This document shows positions 1-8,817 of a stretch of 64,000 bases of DNA, piece by piece. A model generated the notes under the pieces. The model did not search any database. It worked only from the letters and a program-made list of their open reading frames with translations, and was not told the DNA's origin. Position 1 is the first letter of the stretch, and each line of letters starts with the position of its first letter. A program made the position numbers and the translations under genes. Source of the stretch: Paracoccus versutus (GTDB lineage Bacteria > Pseudomonadota > Alphaproteobacteria > Rhodobacterales > Rhodobacteraceae); NCBI RefSeq assembly GCF_000763885.1, contig NZ_JRKO01000012.1:1-64000 (forward strand). Reading direction: 5' to 3'.

Positions 1-171
1 GCGCACCAGCTTGCCGGATTCCTTCAACTCGCCGGTCTCGCCGGCCTCCATCCTTTCCCGCAGCCGGGTCAGCTCCGCCCCATAGGACCCGAACAGCCCA
101 TCCGCCACCTCCAGCCCGCTCGTGTCCGCCCCCTCCGCGCCCGAAGCGGCCGAACCCGCCGGCTCCAGCAT
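1..171 (-). CDS. possible 5' part of an unidentified minus-strand gene, cut by the window edge
   Basis: An open minus-strand frame runs off the left edge. It could start at ATG 171, overlapping exbB, or at GTG 108. From GTG 108 it would encode a charged, helix-prone stretch rich in Glu, Arg, Leu and Gly ([19 protein letters not shown] in the middle). The plus-strand frame of exbB is closed here by a stop at 83-85, so this DNA is not simply more exbB. I do not recognise the product, and with so few codons it may be chance. Confidence 0.3.
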   Translation of the reverse strand, partial: MLEPAGSAASGAEGADTSGLEVADGLFGSYGAELTRLRERMEAGETGELKESGKLVR

Positions 172-931
172 CCTGCCGCAGGCGGTGCAGGACGCGCTGT
201 CGCCGATGCTGAACCCGCCGGAACGCGACCCGAACCTGCCGCACGACCTGTCGCCGATGGGCATGTTCGTTGCCGCCGACTGGGTGGTGAAGGCGGTGAT
301 GATCGGCCTGGCCTTCGCCTCGGTCGTGACCTGGACGGTGCTGGTCGCCAAGGTGCTGGAACTGCTGGGGGCCATGCAGCGCGCCCAATCCGGCATCCGC
401 CGGGTCGAAGCGGCGGCGAACCTGCCCTCGGCGCTGGCTTCGGCCGGCAACCGCCGCGACCCGGTCTCGCGCATGATCCGCGCCGCGGCCGCCGAATACG
501 ACCGCTCGGCCCCGGCGCTGGACCAGGCCGGCGACTCGGGCGTCAAGGAGCGCGTCGATTCGCATCTGGACCGGATCGAGGCCATCGCCGGCCGCCGCAT
601 GAGCCGGGGCACCGGCGTTCTGGCCACCATCGGCTCGACCGCGCCCTTCGTCGGCCTGTTCGGCACCGTCTGGGGCATCATGAACAGCTTCATCGGCATC
701 TCGCAGGCGCAGACCACCAACCTTGCCGTCGTGGCGCCGGGCATCGCCGAGGCGCTGCTGGCCACCGCCATCGGCCTGGTCGCGGCCATCCCGGCCGTGG
801 TCATCTACAACGTCTTCGCCCGCGCCATCACCGGCTACCGCCTGCGGCTCGCCAATGCCGCGGCCGGGGTCAAGCGCCTGGTCAGCCGCGACCTCGACTT
901 CCGCGGCACCGTCTCGCGCACGGAGGTCTGA
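122..931 (+). CDS. exbB: TonB-system energizer ExbB (MotA/TolQ/ExbB proton channel)
   Basis: Inner-membrane proton-channel subunit that, with ExbD, uses the proton motive force to energise TonB for uptake of iron complexes, haem or cobalamin. The 269-aa product has a long Pro-rich N-terminal extension, a first membrane segment near residues 55-78, and the two-helix MotA/TolQ/ExbB domain near 160-235 with the signature [16 protein letters not shown]. The N-terminal extension fits the long-form ExbB type. Start is GTG 122; the frame is closed upstream at 83-85. It is followed 3 bp later by exbD and then tonB, so the three form one operon. The family call is firm; the transported substrate cannot be seen because no receptor gene is in the window. 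Confidence 0.93.
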   Translation: MSAPSAPEAAEPAGSSILPQAVQDALSPMLNPPERDPNLPHDLSPMGMFVAADWVVKAVMIGLAFASVVTWTVLVAKVLELLGAMQRAQSGIRRVEAAANLPSALASAGNRRDPVSRMIRAAAAEYDRSAPALDQAGDSGVKERVDSHLDRIEAIAGRRMSRGTGVLATIGSTAPFVGLFGTVWGIMNSFIGISQAQTTNLAVVAPGIAEALLATAIGLVAAIPAVVIYNVFARAITGYRLRLANAAAGVKRLVSRDLDFRGTVSRTEV

Positions 932-934
932 GCC

Positions 935-1480
935 ATGGCCGGCGGCATCCGCGAAACCCAAGGCGACGATCTGGTCGAGAACCACGAGATCAACGTCACG
1001 CCCTTCATCGACGTGATGCTGGTGCTGCTGATCATCTTCATGGTGGCGGCGCCGCTGGCGACGGTGGATGTGAACGTGGACCTGCCGGTCTCGAACGCGA
1101 CCCCGGCGCAGCGCCCCGACCAGCCGGTCTATATCACCGTCAAGCCCGACCTGACGCTTGCCCTGGGCAACGAGGACGTGCCGGCCGGCGGGCTGGCCAC
1201 GGCGCTGGCCGCCGCGACCCAGAACAACCGCGAGGAGCGCATCTTCCTGCGCGCCGACAGGGAGGTGTCCTATGGCGACCTGATGGGCGTCATGAACACC
1301 CTGCGCGAAACCGGCTATCTCAAGATCGCTCTGGTCGGGCTTGAAACCACCGGCGGGGGGGTGGCGCCCGCCGCCCAGCCCGCCGATGCCGAGCTTGATG
1401 CCCCCGCGGCAGCACCCGCCGCAGCGCCGGCCCAGCAAACCGCCTCGACCCCGTCAAGCGGAGGAGCCCCCACGCCATGA
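935..1480 (+). CDS. exbD: TonB-system accessory protein ExbD (ExbD/TolR family)
   Basis: Partner of ExbB in the TonB motor. One membrane helix near residues 25-45 begins with the family signature [20 protein letters not shown], which carries the membrane Asp (in FIDVML) needed for proton coupling. The periplasmic domain follows. At 181 aa it is longer than usual (about 140) because of an Ala/Pro-rich tail of about 45 residues. The ATG start lies 3 bp after exbB, and its TGA overlaps the tonB ATG (ATGA), implying translational coupling. Confidence 0.93.
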   Translation: MAGGIRETQGDDLVENHEINVTPFIDVMLVLLIIFMVAAPLATVDVNVDLPVSNATPAQRPDQPVYITVKPDLTLALGNEDVPAGGLATALAAATQNNREERIFLRADREVSYGDLMGVMNTLRETGYLKIALVGLETTGGGVAPAAQPADAELDAPAAAPAAAPAQQTASTPSSGGAPTP

Positions 1481-2313
1481 GTTGGAAGCCTTCCCCGGCC
1501 CTGCGCGACAGCGCGCTATGGGGCACCGCCGCAGCGGTGGCCCTGGCCGCGCATATGGGCGGCGCGCTGTGGATCCTGCAACGCGCCGAAGCCGCCGCGC
1601 CCCCCGGCCTGCCCGACCCGGTCTATGTCGAGCTGGCACCGATGCCCGAGGCGGCCGCCCCGCCGGACGAGGCCGAGACCCCGGAAATGACCGAGGCCGA
1701 ACCGGAACCCGAGCCCGAACCGGAGCCGGAGCCCGAACCGGAACTCGCCATGCCGCCGCTTCAGGAACTGGAACCGCTGGCGGACATGAACTCGCTGTTC
1801 CCGCCGCCGCCCGATGCGGTGGTGCTGCAGAAATCCGAACGCCCGCCCGAGCGTCCCGACCCCGAGCCGGAGCCCGAGCGGAAGGTCGTCGAAAAGCAGC
1901 CCGAGCCCAAGAAGCGCGAGAAAAAGGAAAAGGCCCCGGAGGAGCAGCCGGCCCGCCAGGCCACGACCAGGGTCCGGGCGCCGCAATCCGACCGCACCGC
2001 CGCACCCCAGGCGCAGGCCGGCACGCCCAGCCCGCGGCAGGTGGCCAGCTGGCAGTCCAAGGTGCAGGCCGCGGTGGCGCGCCACATGCAGCGCACCCGC
2101 TTCAACGGGCGCGGCGACACCATGACCGTGACCGTGCGCTTCAGCGTCGATCCCAGCGGTCGCGTGGCCGGGGCGTCGCTGGCAAGCTCGACCGGGGATG
2201 CCAGGATCGATTCTGCGCTGAACCGCCAGGCCTCGCGGATGCCGCGCCTGCCGGCGCCGCCCTCGGGCAAGACCACCGCGCTGGTGCTGCCGGTCAAGAT
2301 CGTGCTGCGCTGA
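1477..2313 (+). CDS. tonB: TonB energy-transducer protein
   Basis: Spans the periplasm and passes energy from ExbBD to TonB-dependent outer-membrane receptors. An N-terminal membrane anchor lies near residues 15-35, followed by a spacer rich in Glu-Pro (a run of EP dipeptides at about 70-88) and Lys/Glu (about 125-155). The conserved TonB C-terminal domain covers roughly 190-278, with VSVDPSGRVAGASLASSTG-like spacing and a terminal PVKIVLR. The 278-aa length is normal. The start codon overlaps the exbD stop. Its 3' end overlaps the convergent oxyR gene by 20 bp. Confidence 0.93.
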   Translation: MSWKPSPALRDSALWGTAAAVALAAHMGGALWILQRAEAAAPPGLPDPVYVELAPMPEAAAPPDEAETPEMTEAEPEPEPEPEPEPEPELAMPPLQELEPLADMNSLFPPPPDAVVLQKSERPPERPDPEPEPERKVVEKQPEPKKREKKEKAPEEQPARQATTRVRAPQSDRTAAPQAQAGTPSPRQVASWQSKVQAAVARHMQRTRFNGRGDTMTVTVRFSVDPSGRVAGASLASSTGDARIDSALNRQASRMPRLPAPPSGKTTALVLPVKIVLR

Positions 2314-3277
2314 TCCTTTTGCGGGCCGGCGCATCGGGCGCCGGATCCGGCACCGGGCGGGGGATCGGCTCGACCCCCAGAACCGGGGCCAGATCGCGCA
2401 CCACCTGGGCCAGGGCCCGGGCATCCGCTCCGGCCTCGGCATTGCGGCGCCAGACCACGGCCAGATCGCGCGAGGGCGCCGGCTCGGTAAAGGGCACGAT
2501 GCGCAGCCGGCCGTCGCGGTTCTCGTCCGCCAGGGCCAGCCGCGGGATCAGCGTCATGCCCATGCCGCTGGCCACCATCCGCATCAGCGTCGTCATCGAG
2601 GCCGCTTCCAGGTTCAGCTTGCGCCGCGGGCTGCGCAGCCCGCAGACCTCCAGCGCCTGGTCGCGCAGGCAATGGCCGTCGGCCAGCAGCAGCAGGCGGT
2701 CCGCCTCGATGCTTTCGGGCCGGGCCGGGCCGGACAGCAGCGTGGTGTCGCTGCCCGACAGCGCGACCAGGAAGGCGTCGCGCAAGACCGTCTCGGCCTC
2801 GATCCCCGGCTCGTTGACCGGCAGGGCCATGATCCCGGCATCGAAACGGTGGCTCAGCACGCCCGAGACCACCTCGTCCGTCGCGATCTCGTGCAATTCC
2901 AGGTTCAGCATCGGATGGCTGGCACGCAACGCCGGCACCAGGTGCGGGATCAGATAGGGCGCGACCGTGGGAATGATCGCCAGCCGCAGCCGCCCCGACA
3001 AGGGCAGCCGCCCCGCCCGCGCCAGCGCCTCCAGCCGCTTGGCGGTATCCATCAGCTCCTGCGCCACCGGCAACAGCCGCTCACCCAATGCGGTCAGCCG
3101 CACCGGCCCCGCGCCGGCGCCGCGTTCGAACAGCGCCCCGCCCAGCCGCGCCTCGAGCTGGGCGATCTGGCTGGACAGGCCCGGCTGCGAGACATGCACC
3201 GTCTCGGCCGCGCGGCCGAAATGGCCCAGCCGGGCGACGGCAAGGAAATAGGTGATCTGGCGCAGGGTGAAGTTCAT
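2294..3277 (-). CDS. oxyR: OxyR-type peroxide-sensing LysR regulator
   Basis: LysR-family transcription regulator with an N-terminal winged HTH (residues 1-60) and a substrate-binding-like effector domain. GHCLRDQALEVC holds Cys203 and Cys212, matching in sequence and spacing the Cys199/Cys208 disulfide pair of E. coli OxyR, so direct H2O2 sensing is well supported. A TTG at 3283 is also in frame, but ATG 3277 gives the normal family N-terminus (MNFTLRQITYFLAVA). The 327-aa product has a Pro/Arg-rich tail beyond the usual end. It is convergent with, and overlaps, tonB. No catalase gene is adjacent. Confidence 0.9.
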   Translation of the reverse strand: MNFTLRQITYFLAVARLGHFGRAAETVHVSQPGLSSQIAQLEARLGGALFERGAGAGPVRLTALGERLLPVAQELMDTAKRLEALARAGRLPLSGRLRLAIIPTVAPYLIPHLVPALRASHPMLNLELHEIATDEVVSGVLSHRFDAGIMALPVNEPGIEAETVLRDAFLVALSGSDTTLLSGPARPESIEADRLLLLADGHCLRDQALEVCGLRSPRRKLNLEAASMTTLMRMVASGMGMTLIPRLALADENRDGRLRIVPFTEPAPSRDLAVVWRRNAEAGADARALAQVVRDLAPVLGVEPIPRPVPDPAPDAPARKRISAARS

Positions 3278-3346
3278 AACCAAGCGTTATCAAACCCGCG
3301 GGAAATCACAAGCGTTCTTTCCCGCCCGCCGGCGCGGCCCTGCGGA

Positions 3347-4627
3347 TCAGCCCGGCAGGCGCTGGACCAGCAGCTTGTCGATGCGGCGATGGTCCATGTC
3401 CACCACCTCGATGCGCCAGCCCTGCCAATCCACGCGGTCGCCCGCCTGCGGCAGCCGGCCGGCCAGGTCCAGCACCAGCCCGGCGACGGTGGAATAGTCG
3501 CGATCCTCGTCCAGCGAGACCGAAAGCCGGTCGGCGAATTCGTCGACCGGCATCCAGCCTGCGACCAGCAGGCTGCCGTCGTCGCGCTCGACCAGCTTCG
3601 GCTCGTCGTCGTCGAGGCCGGCGAACTCGCCGGTGATCGCCTCCAGCACGTCCATCGGCGTCACCACGCCCTCGAAATGGCCGTATTCGTCATAGACCAG
3701 CAGCATCTGCCCCGGCGCGGCGCGCAGGCGCGCGATGACCTCGGGCGCGTCCATGGTCTCGGGGATGATCGGGGCGGGCTGCATCACCTGGCGCAGGTCC
3801 ACCGCCTCGGCGCGACTTTGCGACATCAGGTCCACGCTGGCGATCACGCCGATCAGGTTGTTCGGGTCGCCGTCGCTGACCGGCAGGCGGGTGCGGCGGC
3901 CGTCGCGGAACTTGCGCGCCATCTCTTCCCAGCTGTCGCCGACATCGACCGCCTCGATCTCGCGCCGGGGCGTCATCAGCCCGCGCGCGCTGCGGTCGGC
4001 GATGCGCATGACGCCGGCGATCATCTCGGTCTCGGCGCGGTGCATGACGCCCGCGGTCTCGGCCTCCGAGATCACCAGCTTGATCTCTTCGTCGCTGATG
4101 GTCTGCCGGTCCTCGCCCGATTGCCCCAGCGCGGCCAGGACCAGCTTGCCCGAACGGTCCAGCAGCCAGACCAGCGGCGCCGCCCCGCGCGAGATGGCCA
4201 GCATCAGGGGCGCCATCCGAACGGCGACGCGCTCGGGCGCCTTCAGCGCCAGCTGCTTGGGCACCAGCTCGCCCACGATCAGCGACAGGTAGGTGATGGC
4301 CACGACCACGCCGCCCATGCCCAGGGGCTGCGCCAGCGAGGGCGGCACTCCCCAGCCCGGCAGCGCCGCCGCCAGCCGCGCGCCCAGCGTCGCGCCGGAA
4401 AAGGCGCCCGACAGGATGCCGACCAGCGTGATGCCGATCTGGACCGAGGACAGGAACCGCCCCGGCTCCTCCCCCAGCGCCAGCGCGGTGGCAGCGGCCC
4501 GGTCGCCGCGTTCGGCCAGGACTTTCAGCCGCGCCGGCCGGGCCGAGACGATGGCCAGTTCAGACATGGCCAGAAGCCCGTTGAGCAGGGTCAGGACAAG
4601 GACGACAAGGACTTCGATCCACATCAA
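3347..4627 (-). CDS. CNNM/CorC-family (HlyC/CorC) transporter with CBS domains
   Basis: Membrane protein of the CorC/HlyC/CNNM type, linked in known members to Mg2+/Co2+ efflux. Layout: DUF21/CNNM membrane domain with about four hydrophobic segments (residues 1-190), a CBS pair (about 205-330, including LMTPRREIEAVD and the VTPMDVLEAITGEF region), and a C-terminal CorC_HlyC/TransC domain (about 345-426, with DYSTVAGLVLDLAGRLP). The length of 426 aa is typical. It stands alone with a 69-bp gap to oxyR. The ion cannot be assigned from sequence alone. Confidence 0.9.
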   Translation of the reverse strand: MMWIEVLVVLVLTLLNGLLAMSELAIVSARPARLKVLAERGDRAAATALALGEEPGRFLSSVQIGITLVGILSGAFSGATLGARLAAALPGWGVPPSLAQPLGMGGVVVAITYLSLIVGELVPKQLALKAPERVAVRMAPLMLAISRGAAPLVWLLDRSGKLVLAALGQSGEDRQTISDEEIKLVISEAETAGVMHRAETEMIAGVMRIADRSARGLMTPRREIEAVDVGDSWEEMARKFRDGRRTRLPVSDGDPNNLIGVIASVDLMSQSRAEAVDLRQVMQPAPIIPETMDAPEVIARLRAAPGQMLLVYDEYGHFEGVVTPMDVLEAITGEFAGLDDDEPKLVERDDGSLLVAGWMPVDEFADRLSVSLDEDRDYSTVAGLVLDLAGRLPQAGDRVDWQGWRIEVVDMDHRRIDKLLVQRLPG

Positions 4628-4926
4628 AGGGGCTCGCTCGGGTCAGGGGGATGCCGGGAAGCAGCGGGGCGCAGCAGGCCGCGCCTGTCGGAAGGGTCGT
4701 CGATCATGCGCTTGTCGGCGGCTGGCTCCGGCTGTGTCATGCCCCAATATATCGGCTGGCGCGGCCGTGACAATCACCCAGGCGGAAATTGCGCAAGACG
4801 CAACGTCACTCGCGCTTTTTTACGCGATTTTTTGCGTTTTTTTCTTTCGTTTCCCGCGGCATTATGGAAATTTTCCATCCCCGGCCATGGCGCGACGGGA
4901 CCGAACCACAGGATTCGAGGGGGCAG
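4628..4926. promoter_or_regulatory. intergenic region with T-tracts and a palindrome upstream of the patatin gene
   Basis: This region separates the divergent corC-like and patatin genes. Positions 4816-4856 contain three phased runs of T (6 to 7 each) about 10-12 bp apart, a pattern that tends to bend DNA and can act as an UP element. A perfect 15-bp palindrome, ATGGAAATTTTCCAT, follows at 4864-4878. AT content is far above the surroundings. The promoter of the patatin gene most likely lies here; the regulator is unknown. Confidence 0.4.
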
Positions 4927-6081
4927 ATGAAGGACAGAACCGGGGAAGTTACCGAGAAGATCGTCTTCGTCCTCCAGGGCGGCGGCGCGCTGGGGGCGTT
5001 CCAGGCCGGCGCATATGAGGCACTTTGCCGCGCCGGGCAGGAACCGGAATGGCTGGCGGGCATCTCGATCGGATCGATCAACGCGGCGCTGATCGCCGGC
5101 AACCGCCCCGGCCAGCGGCTGGAGGCGCTGCGCCGCTTCTGGGAAGAGGTGACGGGCGCGCCCTGGCTGCTGGGCTCGTGCTTCGAGGGCGGGCCGCTGC
5201 ACGAACAGATGCGCGCCGTCTGCAACGAAAGCCGCGCCACCATGTCCACCATGCTGGGCGCGCCCGGCTTTTTCCGCCCGCGCATCCCGGACCTGTTTTC
5301 CTTCCTGCCCGGCCTGATGCGGCAGACCAGCTGGTATGACACCTCGCCCCTGCGCGATACGCTGCTGGCCCTGGTGGATTTCGACTATCTCAACGCCCAG
5401 GGCCCGCGCCTGTCCATCGGCGCGGTGGATGTCGAGACCGGCAACTTCACCTGTTTCGACAGCCGCGAGACGCGGATCACCGTCGATCACGTCATGGCCT
5501 CGGGCGCGCTGCCGCCGGGCTTTCCCGCGGTCGAGATCGAGGGGCGGCACTACTGGGACGGCGGGCTGGTCTCGAACTCGCCGCTGCAATTCGTGCTGGC
5601 CAAGCCCTGCGACCGGCCGCTGTGCATCTACCAGGTGGACCTCTACCCGTCGCGCGACATCCTGCCCCGCACCATGGCCCAGGTCGAGCAGCGCGAGCGC
5701 GAGATCCGCTTTTCCAGCCGCACCCGGCTGAACACCGACGAATTCCGCATCCGCCATGCGCTGGCCAGCGCGGCGCGGCGGCTGCACGCGCGGCTGCCGG
5801 CCCCGTTCCGCGACGACCCGGACCTGGCCATGCTGATCGAATCCGGCCCGGCCCATCCGGTCAGCCTGATGCACCTGATCTATCGCCATGCCGATTACGA
5901 AAGCGCGTCCAAGGACTACGAATTCTCGCGCCTGTCTATGCTGGACCATTGGCGAGACGGGCTGCAGGACGCGGAACGCTCGCTTGCCGATCCGCGCTGG
6001 ACCCAGCGGCAGGTGCCCGAGGACGGGCTGATGATCTTCGACCTCCACGACCCGCACCGGCAAGAGGCGAAGGCGGTCTGA
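4927..6081 (+). CDS. patatin-like phospholipase family protein
   Basis: Serine lipid acyl hydrolase of the patatin fold. The oxyanion glycine motif GGGALG is at residues 18-23, the nucleophile elbow GISIG at 45-49 (Ser47), and the catalytic Asp at 211 in DGGLVSN, so the Ser-Asp dyad is intact. The C-terminal half resembles the DUF3734 extension of bacterial patatins. ATG 4927 is preferred because GAGGGGG lies 3 bp upstream; a TTG at 4789 and an ATG at 4864 are also in frame but fall in T-rich, promoter-like DNA. No signal peptide is seen. It converges on the flavin oxidoreductase. Substrate unknown. Confidence 0.88.
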   Translation: MKDRTGEVTEKIVFVLQGGGALGAFQAGAYEALCRAGQEPEWLAGISIGSINAALIAGNRPGQRLEALRRFWEEVTGAPWLLGSCFEGGPLHEQMRAVCNESRATMSTMLGAPGFFRPRIPDLFSFLPGLMRQTSWYDTSPLRDTLLALVDFDYLNAQGPRLSIGAVDVETGNFTCFDSRETRITVDHVMASGALPPGFPAVEIEGRHYWDGGLVSNSPLQFVLAKPCDRPLCIYQVDLYPSRDILPRTMAQVEQREREIRFSSRTRLNTDEFRIRHALASAARRLHARLPAPFRDDPDLAMLIESGPAHPVSLMHLIYRHADYESASKDYEFSRLSMLDHWRDGLQDAERSLADPRWTQRQVPEDGLMIFDLHDPHRQEAKAV

Positions 6082-6117
6082 GCCCCCGCCGCCATGCCGG
6101 CGCCCGGCGCGGGCCGG

Positions 6118-7221
6118 CTATTTGCGGAACAGATCCCGCAGCCCCGAGGGCTGGCTGCGCCAGAACTGCGGCGGCGCCGAGACGCTGGCGCCCAGCCTGG
6201 CCGCCGCATGCCAGGGCCAGCGCGGATCGTAAAGCACCGTGCGGGCCAGCGCGACCATGTCGGCATCGCCGGTGGCGACGATGGCCTCGGCCTGCTCGGG
6301 CTCGGTGATCAGGCCGACGGCGATGACCGGGATGCCGACCGCCTGCCTGACCGCCCGCGCCAGGGGCACTTGGTAGCCGGGACCGACGGGGATCTGCTGG
6401 CGCCGGTCCAGCCCGCCGCTGCTGACATGGATCGCCGCGCAGCCCCGCGCCTCGAGCGCCTGGGAAAAGGCGATGCTGCCCTGGATGTCCCAGCCGCCCT
6501 CGACCCAATCGGTGCCCGAGATGCGGACCGTGACCGGATAGCCCGCCGGCACCGCGTCCCGCACCGCCTCGAAGACCTCCAGCGGAAAGCGCATGCGGTT
6601 TTCCAGGCTGCCGCCATAGTCGTCCTCGCGCCGGTTCGACAGCGGCGACAGGAACTGGTGCAGCAGATAGCCATGCGCGGCATGGATCTGGATCGCGTCG
6701 ATCCCCAGGCGCAGGGCGCGGCGCGCGGCCTGGGCAAAGGCGTCGCGCACCCGCGCCAGCCCGGCGCGGTCCAGCGCCAGCGGCGGGTTCTCGCCCTCGG
6801 CAAAGGCCAGGTCCGAGGCCGAGACGGTCTGCCAGCCATGCGCCGCATCCGGCGCGATCTGCGCCCCGCCCTCCCAGGGCTTCGCGGTCGAGGCCTTGCG
6901 CCCGGCATGGGCCAGCTGGATGGCGATGGGCATGTCCGACCAGGCGCGCACGCCCTTCAGCACCCGGTCCATCGCCGCCTCGGTCGCATCGTCCCACAGG
7001 CCGACGTCGGCATAAGAGATGCGGCCCTCGGGCAGGACGGCGGTGGCCTCGATGGTCAGGATGGCCGCGCCGGAATGCGACAGCGCGCCCAGGTGGATCA
7101 GGTGCCAGTCGGTCATCCGCCCGTCCTCGGCCGAATACATGCACATGGGCGCGACGACGATCCGGTTGGCAAGGGTCCGGCCGCCGATGGCGATCGGCTC
7201 GAAAAGCTTGGGTTGGGGCAT
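6118..7221 (-). CDS. NADH:flavin oxidoreductase, old yellow enzyme (YqjM-like)
   Basis: FMN-dependent TIM-barrel ene-reductase of the YqjM class. VVAPMCMYSAEDG carries Cys27, which in YqjM tunes the flavin potential. HAAHGYLLHQFLSPLSN and RREDDYGGSLENRMRFPLEV are the barrel signatures with the FMN/substrate His pair. The 367-aa length is normal. ATG 7221 is chosen; ATG 7230 is also in frame, but AAGG lies right against it and 9 bp before 7221. It follows the hut-linked ABC transporter genes on the same strand after a 158-bp gap with a strong hairpin, so it is probably a separate unit. Confidence 0.9.
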   Translation of the reverse strand: MPQPKLFEPIAIGGRTLANRIVVAPMCMYSAEDGRMTDWHLIHLGALSHSGAAILTIEATAVLPEGRISYADVGLWDDATEAAMDRVLKGVRAWSDMPIAIQLAHAGRKASTAKPWEGGAQIAPDAAHGWQTVSASDLAFAEGENPPLALDRAGLARVRDAFAQAARRALRLGIDAIQIHAAHGYLLHQFLSPLSNRREDDYGGSLENRMRFPLEVFEAVRDAVPAGYPVTVRISGTDWVEGGWDIQGSIAFSQALEARGCAAIHVSSGGLDRRQQIPVGPGYQVPLARAVRQAVGIPVIAVGLITEPEQAEAIVATGDADMVALARTVLYDPRWPWHAAARLGASVSAPPQFWRSQPSGLRDLFRK

Positions 7222-7290
7222 GAGGGGCATCCTTGCTGCTACCCGTCTCAGATAAACCGCAGCCGCCCGGCCGCAAGCCCCGGCCCGCGC

Positions 7291-7372
7291 GCTTCTTTCG
7301 TGTGCAAATATCCTGGGGGAACGCCGGGCCGGCCCCGTCGAGGGGCCGGCCCGGCGTGGGGGCAAAGCCCCC
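7291..7372. repeat. single copy of the TTCTTTCGTG/AAATATCC intergenic repeat with long hairpins
   Basis: Shares CTTCTTTCGTG, then AAATATCCTGGGGG, then GGGGGCAAAGCCCCC with the right arms of the repeats at about 25.2 and 34.9 kb. This copy is single, not paired. It also holds a perfect 16-bp stem, ACGCCGGGCCGGCCCC at 7321-7336 against 7342-7357 with a 5-nt loop, directly followed by the smaller GGGGGCAAAGCCCCC hairpin (7358-7372). It sits at the 3' end of the minus-strand ABC ATPase gene and probably ends or protects that transcript. Confidence 0.75.
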
Positions 7373-7379
7373 CTCCCGC

Positions 7380-8150
7380 TCAGAAGCTGTTGCGTTCGTG
7401 ATAGGTGCGCAGAAAGCCCTGGATGCGCGGATCCTCGGGGTGGTGCAGGATGCGGCCGGGGCTGTCCACGCCGACAAGCTCGCCCTTTTCCATGAAGGCG
7501 ACCTGGTCGGCGACATGGGCGGCAAAGCCCATCTCATGCGTGACCACCACCATGGTCATGCCCTCGCCGGCCAGCGTCTTCATCACGTTCAGCACCTCGC
7601 CCACCAGTTCGGGGTCGAGCGCCGAGGTCGGCTCGTCGAAAAGCATCAGCCGCGGCTCCATGGCGATGGCGCGGGCAATGGCCACGCGCTGCTGCTGGCC
7701 GCCCGACAGGCGCGCGGGGTGGTTGCCCATCTTGTCGGCCAGCCCGACCTTGGCCAGCGCCTCGGCGGCGCGGGCCTGGGCCTCGGCTTTCGACAGGCCG
7801 CGCACCCGGACCAGCCCCTCGGCCACGTTGCCCAGCGCCGTCATGTGCGGCCACAGGTTGAACTGCTGGAACACCATGCCGATCGAGCGCCGCATCTCGC
7901 GCAGCTTGCGCCCCGACATCTTTCGTCCCGGCGCCTCGTAGCCGATCAGCTGCCCGTCGATGCGGATCTCGCCCGAATCGTATTCCTCGAGGAAGTTGAT
8001 GCAGCGCAGCAGCGTGGACTTGCCCGAGCCCGAGGGCCCGATCAGGCAGGTCACCTTGCCAGGCGGGATCGCCAGGTCCACGTCCTTCAGCGCATGGAAG
8101 GGGCCGTAATACTTGTTGACCTTGCGAATATCGACGGCAGAAGCCTGCAT
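7380..8150 (-). CDS. polar amino-acid ABC transporter ATP-binding protein
   Basis: Cytoplasmic ATPase of a polar amino-acid importer (GlnQ/HisP class). Walker [10 protein letters not shown] is near residues 38-46, the Q-loop is at FQQFNLW, the ABC signature is LSGGQQQR, and Walker B with the catalytic Glu is [13 protein letters not shown]; the switch His is in VVTHEM. The 256-aa length is typical. It is the last gene of the minus-strand set substrate-binding protein, permease, permease, ATPase, and starts 4 bp after the upstream permease. Placement behind hutU suggests histidine or urocanate uptake (inference). Confidence 0.93.
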   Translation of the reverse strand: MQASAVDIRKVNKYYGPFHALKDVDLAIPPGKVTCLIGPSGSGKSTLLRCINFLEEYDSGEIRIDGQLIGYEAPGRKMSGRKLREMRRSIGMVFQQFNLWPHMTALGNVAEGLVRVRGLSKAEAQARAAEALAKVGLADKMGNHPARLSGGQQQRVAIARAIAMEPRLMLFDEPTSALDPELVGEVLNVMKTLAGEGMTMVVVTHEMGFAAHVADQVAFMEKGELVGVDSPGRILHHPEDPRIQGFLRTYHERNSF

Positions 8151-8154
8151 CGGC

Positions 8155-8817
8155 TCAGGTCCTTTCGATCAGGTGTTTGGTGATGCGCGCCTCGAACCGG
8201 CGGCCGACGCGCGAGATGGTCTCGACCAGCGCCCAGAAGAACAGCGCCAGCACCAGGTTCGCCTCGAGATAGCGGAAGGTCTCGGTGGACATGCGGCTGA
8301 CCTGGTACATCAGCTCGGGCACGGTGATGATGGACAGGATCACCGTCTCCTTGGTCAGGATGATCGAGAAATTGACCAGCGCCGGCAGCGCCGAGACCAG
8401 GCCCAGCGGCAGCAGGACGCGGCGCACGATGGTCGGCTCGGCCATGCCGATGGCGCGGGCGGCCTCGATCTGGCCATGCGGCACGGCGCGAAAGCCCGAG
8501 CGGAAGATTTCGGCGAAATAGGGGCTGCCATAGATGGTCAGGCCCAGAAGCCCCGCCGGCAGCGCGTCCAGCCGCAGCCCGACCAGCGGCCCGCCGTAAT
8601 ACAGCACGAACAGCTGCACCAGGAAGGGCGTGCCGCGGATCACCTCGATATAGGCCTGGATGATCCAGCCCAGCCAGCGCGGCCCGTAGCGCTGCATCAG
8701 CGCGATCACCAGACCCAGCGCCATGCCGAAGATGGTGCCCAGGATCCAGCACAGCACGGTGACGCCGAAGCCCCTCAGCAGGGCGGGGCCGTATTGTTCA
8801 AGGATGCTCCATTCCAT
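8155..8817 (-). CDS. amino-acid ABC transporter permease (second)
   Basis: Integral membrane subunit of the HisMQ/GlnP permease family with the family EAA loop ([20 protein letters not shown]) that contacts the ATPase. About five hydrophobic segments are visible in 220 aa. Its ATG overlaps the stop of the upstream permease by one base (TGATG), so the two permeases are translated together, as expected for a heterodimeric channel. Confidence 0.92.
   Translation of the reverse strand: MEWSILEQYGPALLRGFGVTVLCWILGTIFGMALGLVIALMQRYGPRWLGWIIQAYIEVIRGTPFLVQLFVLYYGGPLVGLRLDALPAGLLGLTIYGSPYFAEIFRSGFRAVPHGQIEAARAIGMAEPTIVRRVLLPLGLVSALPALVNFSIILTKETVILSIITVPELMYQVSRMSTETFRYLEANLVLALFFWALVETISRVGRRFEARITKHLIERT

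Noticed and set aside
122..2313. exbB-exbD-tonB as a second tol system
   Set aside because: The third gene has a TonB rather than TolA layout (Glu-Pro spacer), and no tolB or pal follows.
1341..2957. Plus-strand open frame across tonB and into oxyR
   Set aside because: Out-of-frame reading of tonB; the real tonB frame has a TonB domain.
2672..4930. 752-codon plus-strand open frame across oxyR and the CorC-like gene
   Set aside because: Antisense to two well-supported genes; composition is that of a shadow frame.
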